Assembly: GCF_920984665.1 (NCBI RefSeq)
Contig: NZ_CAKLBP010000005.1
Coordinates: 336,244-400,243, forward strand
DNA length: 64,000 bases
Source of the DNA: Pedobacter sp. Leaf170
GTDB lineage: Bacteria > Bacteroidota > Bacteroidia > Sphingobacteriales > Sphingobacteriaceae
Direction: 5' to 3'
Part shown: positions 18,969 to 28,469 of the stretch, piece after piece
Position numbering within the stretch: the first letter of the stretch is position 1
Layout: each line of letters starts with the position of its first letter
Made by a program: the position numbers and the translations under genes
The notes under the pieces: model-generated
Database searches by the model: none
What the model was told of the DNA's origin: nothing
What the model saw: the letters and a program-made list of their open reading frames with translations, nothing else

Positions 18969-20201
18969 ATGAAAAAATTATTTAAAATCCTAAGCCGATT
19001 ATCTTATGTAGCCGCACTAGCGGTGCTTCTCTCTTCCTGCGGTAGCAAGGAAAAAGATGGCGCTGGAACGGAAGGCGCTGCGGATAGTACGGCAACTGAA
19101 GAAAGCAATTCTGTAGAGCTCAGCCAGTCACAGTTCAAGACTGTGGGTGTAGAACTTGGAAGTCCCGAACTCCGCGCACTCAGCGGTATGCTCAAAGTCA
19201 ACGGATTTATAGACGTTCCCCCGCAAAATCTGGTTAGCATAACGACCCAGATGGGCGGCATCGTAAAATCAACTCCATTATTACAGGGAACAAAGGTAAG
19301 TAAGGGCCAGGTGATCGCTATACTTCAAAACCAGGAATTTGTTCAGATGCAGCAGGACTACCTTGAAAGTAAGAGCCAACTGGAGCTGTCAGATTCAGAA
19401 TACAAAAGACAGCAGACTCTTGCTCAGCAGAACGTTAATGCACAAAAGACCCTGCAGCAGGCAAAAGCAGCTTATCAAGGGAATCTTGCCAGGGAAAATG
19501 CGTTGAGACAACGCCTCCAGCTTATCAACATCAGCCCCTCTACGCTCACCGCCAATAACATCCGCAGTCAGGTGAATATCTATTCCCCAATCAGCGGATA
19601 TGTAACCAAGGTAAACGTGAATACCGGAAAATTTGTAGCACCCAACGATGTAATGTTTGAGATCGTCAACAGTTCAAACCTTCACGTCGAGCTAAATGTG
19701 TTTGAGAAGGATGCACAGATGGTCAAAAAAGGTCAAAAGGTACTTTTTACACTGACCAATGATTCAACCCAACGGACTGCAACCGTGCAACTGGTGGGCG
19801 GTGAGATCAATACCGATAAAACAGTGACCGTTCACGCGATTGCCCAGGGAAGTACGGGATTTATACCTGGTACTTACCTGAAGGCTTTAATCGAGACCGG
19901 TACCATGCAGGTTACCGCCTTGCCTTCTGCAGCGGTTGTAGACTTTGAGGGTAAAAAATACATTTTCGTCAAAAATACAGCAGATAAAAAAGCAAATGAA
20001 CCTGCGAAAGCGGAGAACGGGGCTACAACGGCAAGCAGTGGAACAGTGCACCATTTCGAAATGGTGGAAGTGACAACAGGAATATCCGATGGTGGTTATA
20101 TTGAAGTAACCATGCCCGCTGGAAGAGATTTCGCGGGTAAGGTCGTATTAAAGGGAACTTACGATCTCCTGTCCAAAATGAAGAACAGCGAGGAAGAGTA
20201 G
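18969..20201 (+). CDS. czcB: RND periplasmic adaptor lipoprotein, CzcB/CusB type
   Basis: A 410-residue membrane-fusion protein. The lipobox LLSSC (about 20-24) anchors it. A Ser/Thr/Glu-rich linker follows, then the lipoyl half-motif SITTQMGGIVKSTPLLQGTK near 95 and a coiled-coil hairpin (about 120-185, rich in Gln). The second lipoyl half is NIYSPISGYVTKVNVNTGK near 205, and beta-barrel and membrane-proximal domains complete it. It links the CzcA domain to its fused outer-membrane duct. It follows czcA by 10 nt and is closed by a strong terminator. Confidence 0.92.
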   Translation: MKKLFKILSRLSYVAALAVLLSSCGSKEKDGAGTEGAADSTATEESNSVELSQSQFKTVGVELGSPELRALSGMLKVNGFIDVPPQNLVSITTQMGGIVKSTPLLQGTKVSKGQVIAILQNQEFVQMQQDYLESKSQLELSDSEYKRQQTLAQQNVNAQKTLQQAKAAYQGNLARENALRQRLQLINISPSTLTANNIRSQVNIYSPISGYVTKVNVNTGKFVAPNDVMFEIVNSSNLHVELNVFEKDAQMVKKGQKVLFTLTNDSTQRTATVQLVGGEINTDKTVTVHAIAQGSTGFIPGTYLKALIETGTMQVTALPSAAVVDFEGKKYIFVKNTADKKANEPAKAENGATTASSGTVHHFEMVEVTTGISDGGYIEVTMPAGRDFAGKVVLKGTYDLLSKMKNSEEE

Positions 20202-20240
20202 CTTCCCGGACAGATATTTTTCAGTACACACAGTTGAATA

Positions 20241-20268
20241 AGGTGCCTCGTTAGGGAGGCATCTTTTT
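20241..20268 (+). terminator. Intrinsic terminator after czcB
   Basis: TGCCTC (20244-20249) pairs with GAGGCA (20256-20261) over a six-base loop and runs straight into TCTTTTT (20262-20268). This is a normal rho-independent terminator that ends the RND pump transcript. Confidence 0.85.
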
Positions 20269-20351
20269 AAAGAAAAATATGATCCCAAAAAGGCGATAAG
20301 TATACCTCAAGTTCTTGCACTGAATATCCAATTAAATCAATCTACCCCGAC

Positions 20352-22544
20352 ATGGAAAACAAGAATAAAAAATCTGAAACTAAATCAACTGGCAAAAAGC
20401 CCGTAATCCGGGAAAAAGGTCCGGATGCCAAAGAAGTTAAAAAGGAGGAGACTCAGCAAGACAGTAAAACTGCAAAACGCATCACTCCGGAAACGCAACC
20501 TAATAGAAAAAAAGAAACGACTAAGAAAAAGGATTCAAATAAAGACCATACTAATGAAGAAGGCGAAGATCATGAACATGGCGGGATTTTCGGTAAAAAC
20601 ACCGAAATGATCTTTGCCATCATCTGTGGGGTGGCCTTAGGGACAGGATTTGGGATTTCCTTCATCGAAGGTGTGCCAGAATGGGCAAGCCTGGTGCTCT
20701 ACATAACGGCCTATTTCTTTGGTGGTTTCTTTACGGCCAAGGAAGCTGTGGAGACCATACTGAAAGGTGGGTTTGAAATTGATTTTTTAATGCTGGTTGC
20801 AGCAATAGGCGCGGCTATTTTGGGTTCATGGGCTGAAGGTGCACTGCTGCTGTTTTTATTTAGCTTGGGACATGCCCTGGAGCATTATGCTATGGGCAAG
20901 GCCAGGAAAAGTATCGAAGCTTTGACCAGCCTCGCACCACCTACAGCTCTGGTAGTCAGAGGTGGTAAAGAATCCGAAGTGAGAATCGAGGAACTCGAGC
21001 TCGGGGATGTCATTATCATTAAACCAAACAGCAAGATCCCGGCAGATGGGGTTGTTGTGAAGGGGGAAGGTAGCGTTAACCAGGCGCCAATCACAGGGGA
21101 AAGTGTTCCTGTAGATAAATCTCCCGTTCCTGACCCCGATACCGACTACACCACCGATAAGAAGATTAAGCCGCAATTCCGCGTTTTTGCAGGAACCATA
21201 AACGGCGCTTCGGTTCTTGAAGTAAAAGTCATTCGCGAGGCTAAGGACTCCACCATTTCCCGTTTGGTGAAAATGGTCAACGAGGCGGAAAAACAAAAAT
21301 CACCTACCCAGCTTTTTACCGATAAGTTCGAAAAATATTTTGTTCCAACAGTATTGGTGCTGGTAGCACTACTATGTTTTGCCTTTTTGGTGATCGATGA
21401 ACCGTTTAGCAAAAGCTTTTACAGGGCAATGTCGGTATTGGTGGCCGCAAGCCCATGTGCATTGGCAATCTCTACGCCTAGTGCGGTGCTCAGTGGCGTC
21501 GCCCGGGCAGCACGTGGTGGCGTTCTGATAAAAGGCGGCAGACCTCTCGAGGATCTGGGTGCACTTAATGCCATTGCATTTGACAAAACCGGCACACTTA
21601 CCGAAGGAAAACCCCAGCTCACAAACGTCATTCCGCTCAACGGTGTTGATGAGCAGGATTTAATGGCTATCTCCATAGCCGTAGAGAAACTAAGCGATCA
21701 CCCGCTCGCCGAAGCTATTGTTAAGGGGGCAGGTGAGCGAATGAAGAAAAAAACGCTTCCCCAGGCCCATAACGTGAAAGGGATCACGGGTAGGGGCGTT
21801 CAGGCAGAGGTGGACGGCAAAAAGGTATTCATTGGGAACAAAGCGCTCTTTGAAAAAGATGGCATTCCGGACGATATCAGAAAGCAGGTTGAAGATCTGG
21901 AAAAGGGTGGACATACTTCGATGCTGGTCAGAGTGGAAAAGAATTTCATTGGTATACTTTCTCTCATGGACGTTCCCAGGGATGAAGCCAAGAATGTGCT
22001 TAAAGAGCTTTCCGAGCTAGGGATCAAAAAGATGATCATGCTTACCGGTGATAATCAACAGGTTGCCGAGGCGGTAGCCAAGCAGATTGGGGTAACCGAG
22101 GCCTGGGGGAACCTGATGCCCGAGGATAAAGTGAAGGCGGTACAGAAGCTTGCCAAATCAGAAAAGATGGTCGCCATGGTGGGGGATGGCGTGAACGATG
22201 CTCCAGCCATGGCCAAAAGCACAGTTGGGATCGCTATGGGTGCTGCAGGATCTGATGTAGCACTGGAAACGGCCGATATCGCCCTGATGGGCGACAAGCT
22301 GGAAAGCCTTCCCTTTGCTATCGGACTCAGTCGCAAAGCTAAAGGTATCATTAAGCAGAACCTATGGATTTCCCTTGGCGTTGTTGGTGCTTTGATTCCC
22401 TTGACTATTGCAGGGATCGCCACAATCGGTCCTGCGGTGATTGCCCACGAGGGTTCAACCCTTGTTGTTGTATTCAATGCGCTAAGGCTTCTCGCTTATA
22501 ATAATAGCTATAATAAGAAAACTCCAAAAGGGAAGAAAAAATAA
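20352..22544 (+). CDS. P1B-4-type heavy-metal ATPase (Co/Zn/Fe class)
   Basis: A 730-residue ATPase. It lacks an HMA domain; instead the first about 75 residues are highly charged and Lys-rich, ending EDHEHGG. The metal motif is SPCAL near residue 366 (Ser-Pro-Cys, not Cys-Pro-Cys). DKTGTLTEGKP follows near 414, then LTGDN, GDGVNDAPAM, and HEGSTLVVVFNALRLL near 699. SPC together with HEGxT is the hallmark of P1B-4 pumps, which move Co2+, Zn2+ or Fe2+. It starts after the czcB terminator and is 3 nt from an Nramp-related gene, so these two share a transcript. Confidence 0.9.
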   Translation: MENKNKKSETKSTGKKPVIREKGPDAKEVKKEETQQDSKTAKRITPETQPNRKKETTKKKDSNKDHTNEEGEDHEHGGIFGKNTEMIFAIICGVALGTGFGISFIEGVPEWASLVLYITAYFFGGFFTAKEAVETILKGGFEIDFLMLVAAIGAAILGSWAEGALLLFLFSLGHALEHYAMGKARKSIEALTSLAPPTALVVRGGKESEVRIEELELGDVIIIKPNSKIPADGVVVKGEGSVNQAPITGESVPVDKSPVPDPDTDYTTDKKIKPQFRVFAGTINGASVLEVKVIREAKDSTISRLVKMVNEAEKQKSPTQLFTDKFEKYFVPTVLVLVALLCFAFLVIDEPFSKSFYRAMSVLVAASPCALAISTPSAVLSGVARAARGGVLIKGGRPLEDLGALNAIAFDKTGTLTEGKPQLTNVIPLNGVDEQDLMAISIAVEKLSDHPLAEAIVKGAGERMKKKTLPQAHNVKGITGRGVQAEVDGKKVFIGNKALFEKDGIPDDIRKQVEDLEKGGHTSMLVRVEKNFIGILSLMDVPRDEAKNVLKELSELGIKKMIMLTGDNQQVAEAVAKQIGVTEAWGNLMPEDKVKAVQKLAKSEKMVAMVGDGVNDAPAMAKSTVGIAMGAAGSDVALETADIALMGDKLESLPFAIGLSRKAKGIIKQNLWISLGVVGALIPLTIAGIATIGPAVIAHEGSTLVVVFNALRLLAYNNSYNKKTPKGKKK

Positions 22545-22547
22545 AGC

Positions 22548-23870
22548 ATGTTTAAAAAGGTTAAAAAATTCCTGAAGGCCCTTGGGCCGGGCATCGTTAC
22601 CGGTGCGAGTGACGATGACCCATCAGGTATTGCCACCTATTCGCAGGCTGGAGCGAAATATGGCCTTGCAACACTTTGGACAGTGATCATCACATTTCCC
22701 CTGATGGCAGCAATTCAGGAGATCTGTGCTCGGATCGGGCTGATCACAACGGTCGGCCTGACCACTACGCTTAAAAACCACTATCCCAAATGGGTACTGT
22801 ACCTGATGATTATATTCAGTGTTCCCGCTATTGTGCTAAACATAGGCGCTGATATCGCTGGAATGGGCGCAGTGGCACATCTTATATTTCCTGGTATCCA
22901 TGCCATAATTTTCAGTGTGCTGTTTACCGGGATTCTGCTATTTTTTATCATCTACCTGCCTTATTCAACATTCGTCTCGGTGTTAAAGTATCTGTGCCTG
23001 ACACTAATGCTTTATATTATCGTTCCCTTTTTTACCAAGCCCGATTGGGCAGCCGTGATGAAGGCTACCTTTATTCCAACTATCAAATGGAACAAGGAGT
23101 TTATTGGCATGTTGGTAGCGATTCTGGGAACGACCATATCACCATATCTTTTTTTCTGGCAGACTGCAATGGAAGCTGAGGATGTAAAGTCTGTAAAAAG
23201 GCAGATGATGGTCAATAAAAGACTGGTCAGTATCAATGGGGAAAAACTCACAGGCGAGGAACATAAGAAAAAAGAAAACAAACTCCTCGGACTACTCATC
23301 AGCAAGATGTCGCTGGACGTGAACCTGGGTATGTTGCTTTCCAACATGATTATGTTTTTTACCATCCTGGCTACCGGAACTGCTTTGTATAACCAGGGTA
23401 TTCGTCAGATCGATACCGTGGAGCAGGCTGCCAAAGCACTTGAACCCGTTGCAGGGAAAGCATCTTACCTTCTTTTTGCCCTCGGGGTGATCGGAACAGG
23501 GTTTCTTGCAATCCCCGTACTCAGCGGAAGCTTGTCCTATATCATCTCTGAGACATTCGGATGGAAAGGCAACCTGGACAGGAAGTTCAATCAGGCAAAG
23601 CCATTCTACGCAGTTATTATTGTATCGGTAATTCTGGGCTTACTAATGAACTATATTGGAATCAGCCCCGTGGATGCACTGCTCTACACGGCTATACTTT
23701 ATGGTGTGACCTCGCCGGTGATCATTGCCATATTGTTGCACATTTCCAATAACCGAAAGGTTATGGGAGAATTTACCAACGGCAGAATTTCCAATATCCT
23801 TGGCCTGGCAACATTTCTGCTGATGGCAGTATCGGCAATATTCCTGATCTACCTCCAATTTACCTCATAA
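22548..23870 (+). CDS. Nramp-related divalent metal transporter
   Basis: A 440-residue carrier with about eleven helices. The first helix reads GPGIVTGASDDDPSGIATYS where canonical Nramp proteins have DPGN, and the sixth-helix region reads QTAMEAEDV in place of the usual MPH motif. Both signatures are those of a divergent Nramp-related clade with altered metal choice, possibly Mg2+ or Mn2+. A charged loop (about 215-245) is longer than usual. It is coupled to the P1B-4 ATPase gene, so it may supply or balance the same cation. Confidence 0.85.
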   Translation: MFKKVKKFLKALGPGIVTGASDDDPSGIATYSQAGAKYGLATLWTVIITFPLMAAIQEICARIGLITTVGLTTTLKNHYPKWVLYLMIIFSVPAIVLNIGADIAGMGAVAHLIFPGIHAIIFSVLFTGILLFFIIYLPYSTFVSVLKYLCLTLMLYIIVPFFTKPDWAAVMKATFIPTIKWNKEFIGMLVAILGTTISPYLFFWQTAMEAEDVKSVKRQMMVNKRLVSINGEKLTGEEHKKKENKLLGLLISKMSLDVNLGMLLSNMIMFFTILATGTALYNQGIRQIDTVEQAAKALEPVAGKASYLLFALGVIGTGFLAIPVLSGSLSYIISETFGWKGNLDRKFNQAKPFYAVIIVSVILGLLMNYIGISPVDALLYTAILYGVTSPVIIAILLHISNNRKVMGEFTNGRISNILGLATFLLMAVSAIFLIYLQFTS

Positions 23871-23901
23871 ATAACAGGCAGCCACAACCTTCGATAAAAA
23901 C

Positions 23902-24555
23902 ATGAAAGATAAGATTCCATTTCCGGTTCTAATTACAGGCTTAGTTTTTTTAGGTCTGATGGCTATGTTTACGTTTGCCGATACCCATATTTTAAGCTAT
24001 CTTAAAAACCAAGATGAGCTTCTGCTTTTTCTGGCCAATGAAAAGCATTCTCGTTTCTGGGACCTGGTATTAAAGGAGTCAGCTAGCTTTTGGTTCTGGA
24101 TACCCTTTTATTGTTTCCTCTTACTAATGCTACTCGCTTATGACCGGGTCAGATTCTTAAGAAAAGTCATTTTTATTCTTATTTATTTATTGGTTTCAAT
24201 AGGAAGCCTGACGGCTTTAAATAGGATTTTTGGTCATCTGAGGCCCCTATACGACCAATCTTTCAAAACCGAACTTAAAATCAGTATCAATGGTGCGGGT
24301 GAGCTTTACGGTTGTCTTCCGATTCCTTCTATTGCAGCAGGTCTCGCGATTCTCATGGTCCTGTTCTTTGGCAGGCGCCATTTGATTCTAAATGGGGTGA
24401 TTGGACTTTGGGCTTTGCTTTACATGTATAGCAGGGCCTATAATAGCTGGAACTATCCCAGCGAAATTATTTTCGGTGCAGGCTTTAGCCTCGCCCTTGG
24501 ATATCTTTCCTTTTATGCCTATAACCTTTATTTAAAAAAGAGCTATGCAGGTTAA
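23902..24555 (+). CDS. PAP2-fold membrane protein with degenerate active site
   Basis: A 217-residue protein with about six helices and the PAP2 layout. The catalytic motifs are altered. NRIFGHLRP stands for KxxxxxxRP, PIPSIAAG for PSGH (the His is Ala), and SRAYNSWNYPSE for SRxxxxxHxxxD (His to Asn, Asp to Glu). It is therefore unlikely to be an active phosphatase and may bind lipid or act as a scaffold; that is inference. Its stop overlaps the next gene by 11 nt, indicating translational coupling. Confidence 0.75.
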   Translation: MKDKIPFPVLITGLVFLGLMAMFTFADTHILSYLKNQDELLLFLANEKHSRFWDLVLKESASFWFWIPFYCFLLLMLLAYDRVRFLRKVIFILIYLLVSIGSLTALNRIFGHLRPLYDQSFKTELKISINGAGELYGCLPIPSIAAGLAILMVLFFGRRHLILNGVIGLWALLYMYSRAYNSWNYPSEIIFGAGFSLALGYLSFYAYNLYLKKSYAG

Positions 24556-25288
24556 TCAACTGATATCAGTTAATATACTGCTGTTTGCAGTCGTTCCGGT
24601 TATTCTGCTATTGATCGGAGGCATGATTGTTACCTGGAAAAAGCCAACAGTCGCGCTGCAGAGTACGATCCTTCACTTCGCCGCGGGAGTGGTCTTTTCT
24701 GTGGTTGCAGTGGAACTTTTGCCTGATATGATCAGGATCCATGATACCACCGCAATCATAATAGGCTTTACCCTGGGTATTTCGGCCATGCTAGTCATCA
24801 AATGGTATACCGCCAGGCTTGAACTTAAAATGGGCGGATCAAATGATGGAAAGCTTTTGCCATGGGGAATGCTAATTGCAGTAGGCATTGACCTGTTGCT
24901 GGATGGGCTTCTCCTCGGGATCGGATTTGCAGCAGGATCAAAAGAAGGAACCCTGCTTGCACTGGCGCTTGCCATGGAATGCCTTTCGCTTGGCCTTGCG
25001 GTAGGAACCAGGCTGACCAAACTTGGAAGTTCCAAAAGCAGGCTGATGCGCATCCTTTTGATTTTTGGACTCGTTTTTTTATTGGGAACCGCAGGTGGTT
25101 TTTTCATGCTGCATTTTACAGGAGAAAAAGTGTTAGAGCTCGTGCTCTCCTTTGGCAGCGCAGCCTTATTGTTTTTAGTTACTGAGGAACTGCTGGTGGA
25201 AGCCCATGAAGAAAAGGACTCCCCATTTTTCACAGCCGCCTTTTTCGCCGGATTTCTATTATTTATGGTTCTGGGACTCATCATTTAA
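24545..25288 (+). CDS. ZIP-like metal transporter
   Basis: A 247-residue protein with eight predicted helices. HFAAGVVFSVVAVELLPD (about 38-55) corresponds to the early ZIP helices and DLLLDGLLLGIGFAAG (about 118-133) to the metal-binding helix 4, where HNxxEG is replaced by LDGLLLGI. EELLVEAHEEKD near 218 adds acidic/His ligands in a loop. It probably moves a divalent metal across the inner membrane; direction and metal are unknown. It overlaps the PAP2-fold gene and is followed 3 nt later by DUF1345. Confidence 0.75.
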   Translation: MQVNQLISVNILLFAVVPVILLLIGGMIVTWKKPTVALQSTILHFAAGVVFSVVAVELLPDMIRIHDTTAIIIGFTLGISAMLVIKWYTARLELKMGGSNDGKLLPWGMLIAVGIDLLLDGLLLGIGFAAGSKEGTLLALALAMECLSLGLAVGTRLTKLGSSKSRLMRILLIFGLVFLLGTAGGFFMLHFTGEKVLELVLSFGSAALLFLVTEELLVEAHEEKDSPFFTAAFFAGFLLFMVLGLII

Positions 25289-25291
25289 TCA

Positions 25292-25984
25292 ATGCCAATG
25301 CAAAACGTAAAAAAAATCAGCCAACTCGATGCCCATCATAAGCTTTACATCTCGCTTGGTGTTGCCATTACTGCCCTCGGAATATGCTATGCTGTGGAAC
25401 TGGAGAATTCGCTCAGGTGGATGATTGCATGGCTTAGTTATGCGCTCACGAGCATCATCCTTGTCTGGATAACGATTCGTTCCGCTCATCCCAGTCAGAT
25501 CAAACACGATGCCCATGCCCAGGATTCAAGCAGAACATTTATTTTTTTATTTGCCGTTGCCGCTGCTTTCGCCAGTCTTTTTTCCATTATCATGCTGCTG
25601 CGGGAGAATTCTGATAAGACTGATCAGAGCATGTTGACGGAGATCATCGTTCCCCTGCTTTGCGTGGTCAGCTCGTGGTGGCTTGTCCATACCGTCTTTA
25701 CGATGCGATATGCACATTTTTATTACTGTGACATCGACCATGAGAAGAAAGGGAAAGTAGAAAAGCCGGGCGGACTCATCTTTCCTGGCGGGCAAGATCC
25801 GGATTACATGGACTTTGTTTACTTCGCCTTCGTGGTTGGAATGACCTTTCAGGTATCCGATGTAGAAATTTCCGCCAAACGTATCCGCAGACTTGCCTGG
25901 ATGCATGGGGTACTTTCTTTTGCTTTCAATACGGTCATTGTGGCCCTAACAATTAATGTGCTCTCGGGCATGGTTCAAAAATAA
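25292..25984 (+). CDS. DUF1345 membrane protein
   Basis: A 230-residue protein with five or six helices. Signature blocks are HTVFTMRYAHFYY near 147, GGLIFPGG near 173, DFVYFAFVVGMTFQVSDVEI near 184 and RRLAWMHGVLSFAFNTVI near 205, all diagnostic of DUF1345. The function of the family is not known. It lies 3 nt behind the ZIP-like gene and belongs to the same run of envelope and metal genes. Confidence 0.85.
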   Translation: MPMQNVKKISQLDAHHKLYISLGVAITALGICYAVELENSLRWMIAWLSYALTSIILVWITIRSAHPSQIKHDAHAQDSSRTFIFLFAVAAAFASLFSIIMLLRENSDKTDQSMLTEIIVPLLCVVSSWWLVHTVFTMRYAHFYYCDIDHEKKGKVEKPGGLIFPGGQDPDYMDFVYFAFVVGMTFQVSDVEISAKRIRRLAWMHGVLSFAFNTVIVALTINVLSGMVQK

Positions 25985-26008
25985 TTTAAACAACAAAAAA
26001 TATATAAA

Positions 26009-26185
26009 ATGGCCTGGACAGAACAGAATTTTCCGATGGAAATGAAAGACCTCGACCCAAGGGTGAGAGAGAAAGCACTAGAGATTGCCAATGAACTTAA
26101 AAATACAAGAGAAGTAAGCGAACTACATATAGTGGAAGTCGCCATCAACAGGGCTCAGCAATGGTTCATGAACCTTGAGGGGTAA
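26009..26185 (+). CDS. 58-residue conserved hypothetical protein
   Basis: An ATG at 26009 opens a 58-codon frame ending TAA at 26183-26185. The product begins MAWTEQNFPMEMKDLDPRV and continues with REKALEIANELKN and VAINRAQQWF. It is acidic, helical and free of membrane segments. Small proteins with this opening (MxWxxxxxPxxMKxLDP) are recurrent in Bacteroidota, so it is probably real. No function is known to me. It lies 24 nt after DUF1345. Confidence 0.65.
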   Translation: MAWTEQNFPMEMKDLDPRVREKALEIANELKNTREVSELHIVEVAINRAQQWFMNLEG

Positions 26186-26267
26186 TAATAACCGATCAAA
26201 TACAATATGATTTAAAAAGTGGTCAGGAGTTCAGAAATCTTCGGGCCATTCAAAAGAATTTAATCAA

Positions 26268-26513
26268 ATGCAGAACAAAAGAAACATAAAGGCCCGGCCC
26301 GCTGCTGCCGGGACTGGCGGAAACGCCGCAAGGAAGAAAAAGTTGAAAACCCCAAGGACTTCCATATATCGAATGGTTTTTTATTGGATAATGACACTGC
26401 TCCTTATGCTTGGCGTTTATTCGAAAGCTAGGCATTTTTTCAGGATCCACTGGAACAAAGATAAAAAGCCAATAACCCAATCAGCCTCCCCCAATCAAAA
26501 AACCGAAAAATGA
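26268..26513 (+). CDS. Small single-pass membrane protein, unknown function
   Basis: An 81-residue protein. A strongly basic, Ala/Gly-containing N-terminus (about 1-33) is followed by one hydrophobic helix (MVFYWIMTLLLMLGVYS, about 36-52) and a charged tail. Its last codons overlap the start of the LTA-synthase-like gene by 4 nt (ATGA), so translation is coupled. It may be a partner of that enzyme. I do not recognise a family. Confidence 0.6.
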   Translation: MQNKRNIKARPAAAGTGGNAARKKKLKTPRTSIYRMVFYWIMTLLLMLGVYSKARHFFRIHWNKDKKPITQSASPNQKTEK

Positions 26514-28462
26514 TAAGATCTATTTTCATCAAAAGTCGCTACAGCCTCCTGCATTATTTTATGCTAAGTTTTCTTGTCGTCTCCAGTTTCTTCAGGATCA
26601 TTTTAATCGCGATGTCCTTCAGCAAGGGAGGGCTCAAAACCATAGACATATTTACTGCACTTGCAAAGGGCGTGGTTTTCGATCTGGGGGTGAGTATCTA
26701 TTTTTGCTTATTTTATGCCGTTTATCTGCTTTGCCTTCCCCAAAAATGGAACGGGTCAGCTTTTGACCGCACCTTTACCAGGATATTATTGTTTCTAATG
26801 GTACTGATATCGGTATTCTCTTTCTTTGCTGAATTTACCTTCTGGCTGGAATTTGAAAGCCGCTTCAATTTCATAGCAGTAGATTATTTGATCTACACTT
26901 ACGAGGTACTGCACAACATCAATGAGTCTTACCCACTCCCGCTTTTAATTGCAGGCGTTGTACTCATTTCCCTGCTATGGAACTATCTCATGCGTGCAGC
27001 CTTCAGGATCAGTTTCCGTTCAGTTACCCCTGTTCTCCACAGGTTTTTATTTACCCTACTGATTGTTTTGATGGCAATATTTTATGGCCAGAAGGTGGAC
27101 AATTCCTGGGCCGAGCGTAGCAGTAACCGATATGTAAGCGAAATTTCCAAAGCGGGGATATATTCATTCATTGCAGCGTTCCGCTCAAATGAGCTGAACT
27201 ATGACCAGTTTTATCCCATGACATCAGAGATGGTCGCATTTAATACCACAAGAAAAGAGCTGTCATCTCCATTGGCAAGATTTATGCCAGGGGAAGGTTC
27301 GATTCGCCGAATCGTTTCCAATGGCAATGGCCAAAGCAGATCGAACGTGATCATGGTGGTAATGGAAAGTTTTAGTGCGGATTATATGGGAACCTTTGGT
27401 AATGCACAGGGACTTACGCCAACACTTGATACCCTCGCAAAACAAAGCGTTTTATTTAAGCGGATGTATGCCACTGGCACACGAACGGTACGCGGTATGG
27501 AAGCGCTTTCCCTAGCCCTTCCGCCAACCCCTGGAAACAGCATTGTCAGAAGAGAAAATAATGCAAATCTAACCACCATTGGAAGTATATTTTCTAAACG
27601 CGGGTATTCAACTTCTTTTTTTTATGGTGGGGATGGCTACTTCGACAATATGAATCAGTTCTTTGGTAACAATGGATACGAGATAACCGATAGGGGCCGA
27701 AAACTAACAGTGGGAGATACCTATAAGGTAAAACGAACGATCCTAAAGGATGATCAGGTTGCCTTTGAAAATGCCTGGGGCATTTCTGACGGGGACCTGC
27801 TTTCTGCAGTGATCCGTGATGCGGACAAACGTTTCCAGACAAAAAAGCCGTTCTACGATTTTGTGATGACCACATCCAACCATCGTCCTTTTACCTATCC
27901 CGGAGGAAAAATTGATATCGCCCCGGGAACGGGGAGGGAGGGGGCCGTGAAGTACACTGACTTTGCCATCGGTGAATTTTTAGAAAAAGCCCGGAAAAAA
28001 CCTTGGTTCGACAATACGATATTTATATTCATTGCTGATCACTGCGCTGAAAGTGCAGGGAAAAATGAAATCGATATCTCCCGGTACCATATTCCCGCTA
28101 TGATCTATAATCTTAAAGGACAGGTCCCTTTGACAATTTCAGCCCTCTGTTCTCAGATCGACCTCTACCCAACCTTGTTTGGATTGCTCAAATGGGATTT
28201 CCAGGGCAATAACTATGGAATGGATGTACGCTCAGTAGCCTATCGCCCAAGGATCATGCTGGGGACCTATCAAAAACTTGGCTATCTCCGCAATGACACG
28301 CTTGTGGTACTCAGCCCACGAAAAGCCCCCCAGAGTTATAGGTACGATTTCACTACAAACGTACAAACGCCCGTAAAGACGCCAAAAAAGATAAGTCTGG
28401 AAGCCATCTCGCTATACCAGAGCGCCTATCATCTTTTTAAAAATGGTGGATTAAAACAATAA
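26510..28462 (+). CDS. LTA-synthase-like membrane sulfatase-fold enzyme
   Basis: A 650-residue protein. Five N-terminal helices (to about residue 210) precede a sulfatase/phosphoglycerol-transferase domain. Domain motifs are VVMESFSADYMG near 284, RTVRGMEAL near 327 with the nucleophilic Thr, FVMTTSNHRPF near 454 and FIFIADHCAES near 507. These match the LtaS/OpgB-type alkaline-phosphatase superfamily, which transfers phosphoglycerol or phosphoethanolamine groups to envelope glycans. The substrate in this organism is unknown. Confidence 0.85.
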   Translation: MIRSIFIKSRYSLLHYFMLSFLVVSSFFRIILIAMSFSKGGLKTIDIFTALAKGVVFDLGVSIYFCLFYAVYLLCLPQKWNGSAFDRTFTRILLFLMVLISVFSFFAEFTFWLEFESRFNFIAVDYLIYTYEVLHNINESYPLPLLIAGVVLISLLWNYLMRAAFRISFRSVTPVLHRFLFTLLIVLMAIFYGQKVDNSWAERSSNRYVSEISKAGIYSFIAAFRSNELNYDQFYPMTSEMVAFNTTRKELSSPLARFMPGEGSIRRIVSNGNGQSRSNVIMVVMESFSADYMGTFGNAQGLTPTLDTLAKQSVLFKRMYATGTRTVRGMEALSLALPPTPGNSIVRRENNANLTTIGSIFSKRGYSTSFFYGGDGYFDNMNQFFGNNGYEITDRGRKLTVGDTYKVKRTILKDDQVAFENAWGISDGDLLSAVIRDADKRFQTKKPFYDFVMTTSNHRPFTYPGGKIDIAPGTGREGAVKYTDFAIGEFLEKARKKPWFDNTIFIFIADHCAESAGKNEIDISRYHIPAMIYNLKGQVPLTISALCSQIDLYPTLFGLLKWDFQGNNYGMDVRSVAYRPRIMLGTYQKLGYLRNDTLVVLSPRKAPQSYRYDFTTNVQTPVKTPKKISLEAISLYQSAYHLFKNGGLKQ

Positions 28463-28469
28463 CAATCAT

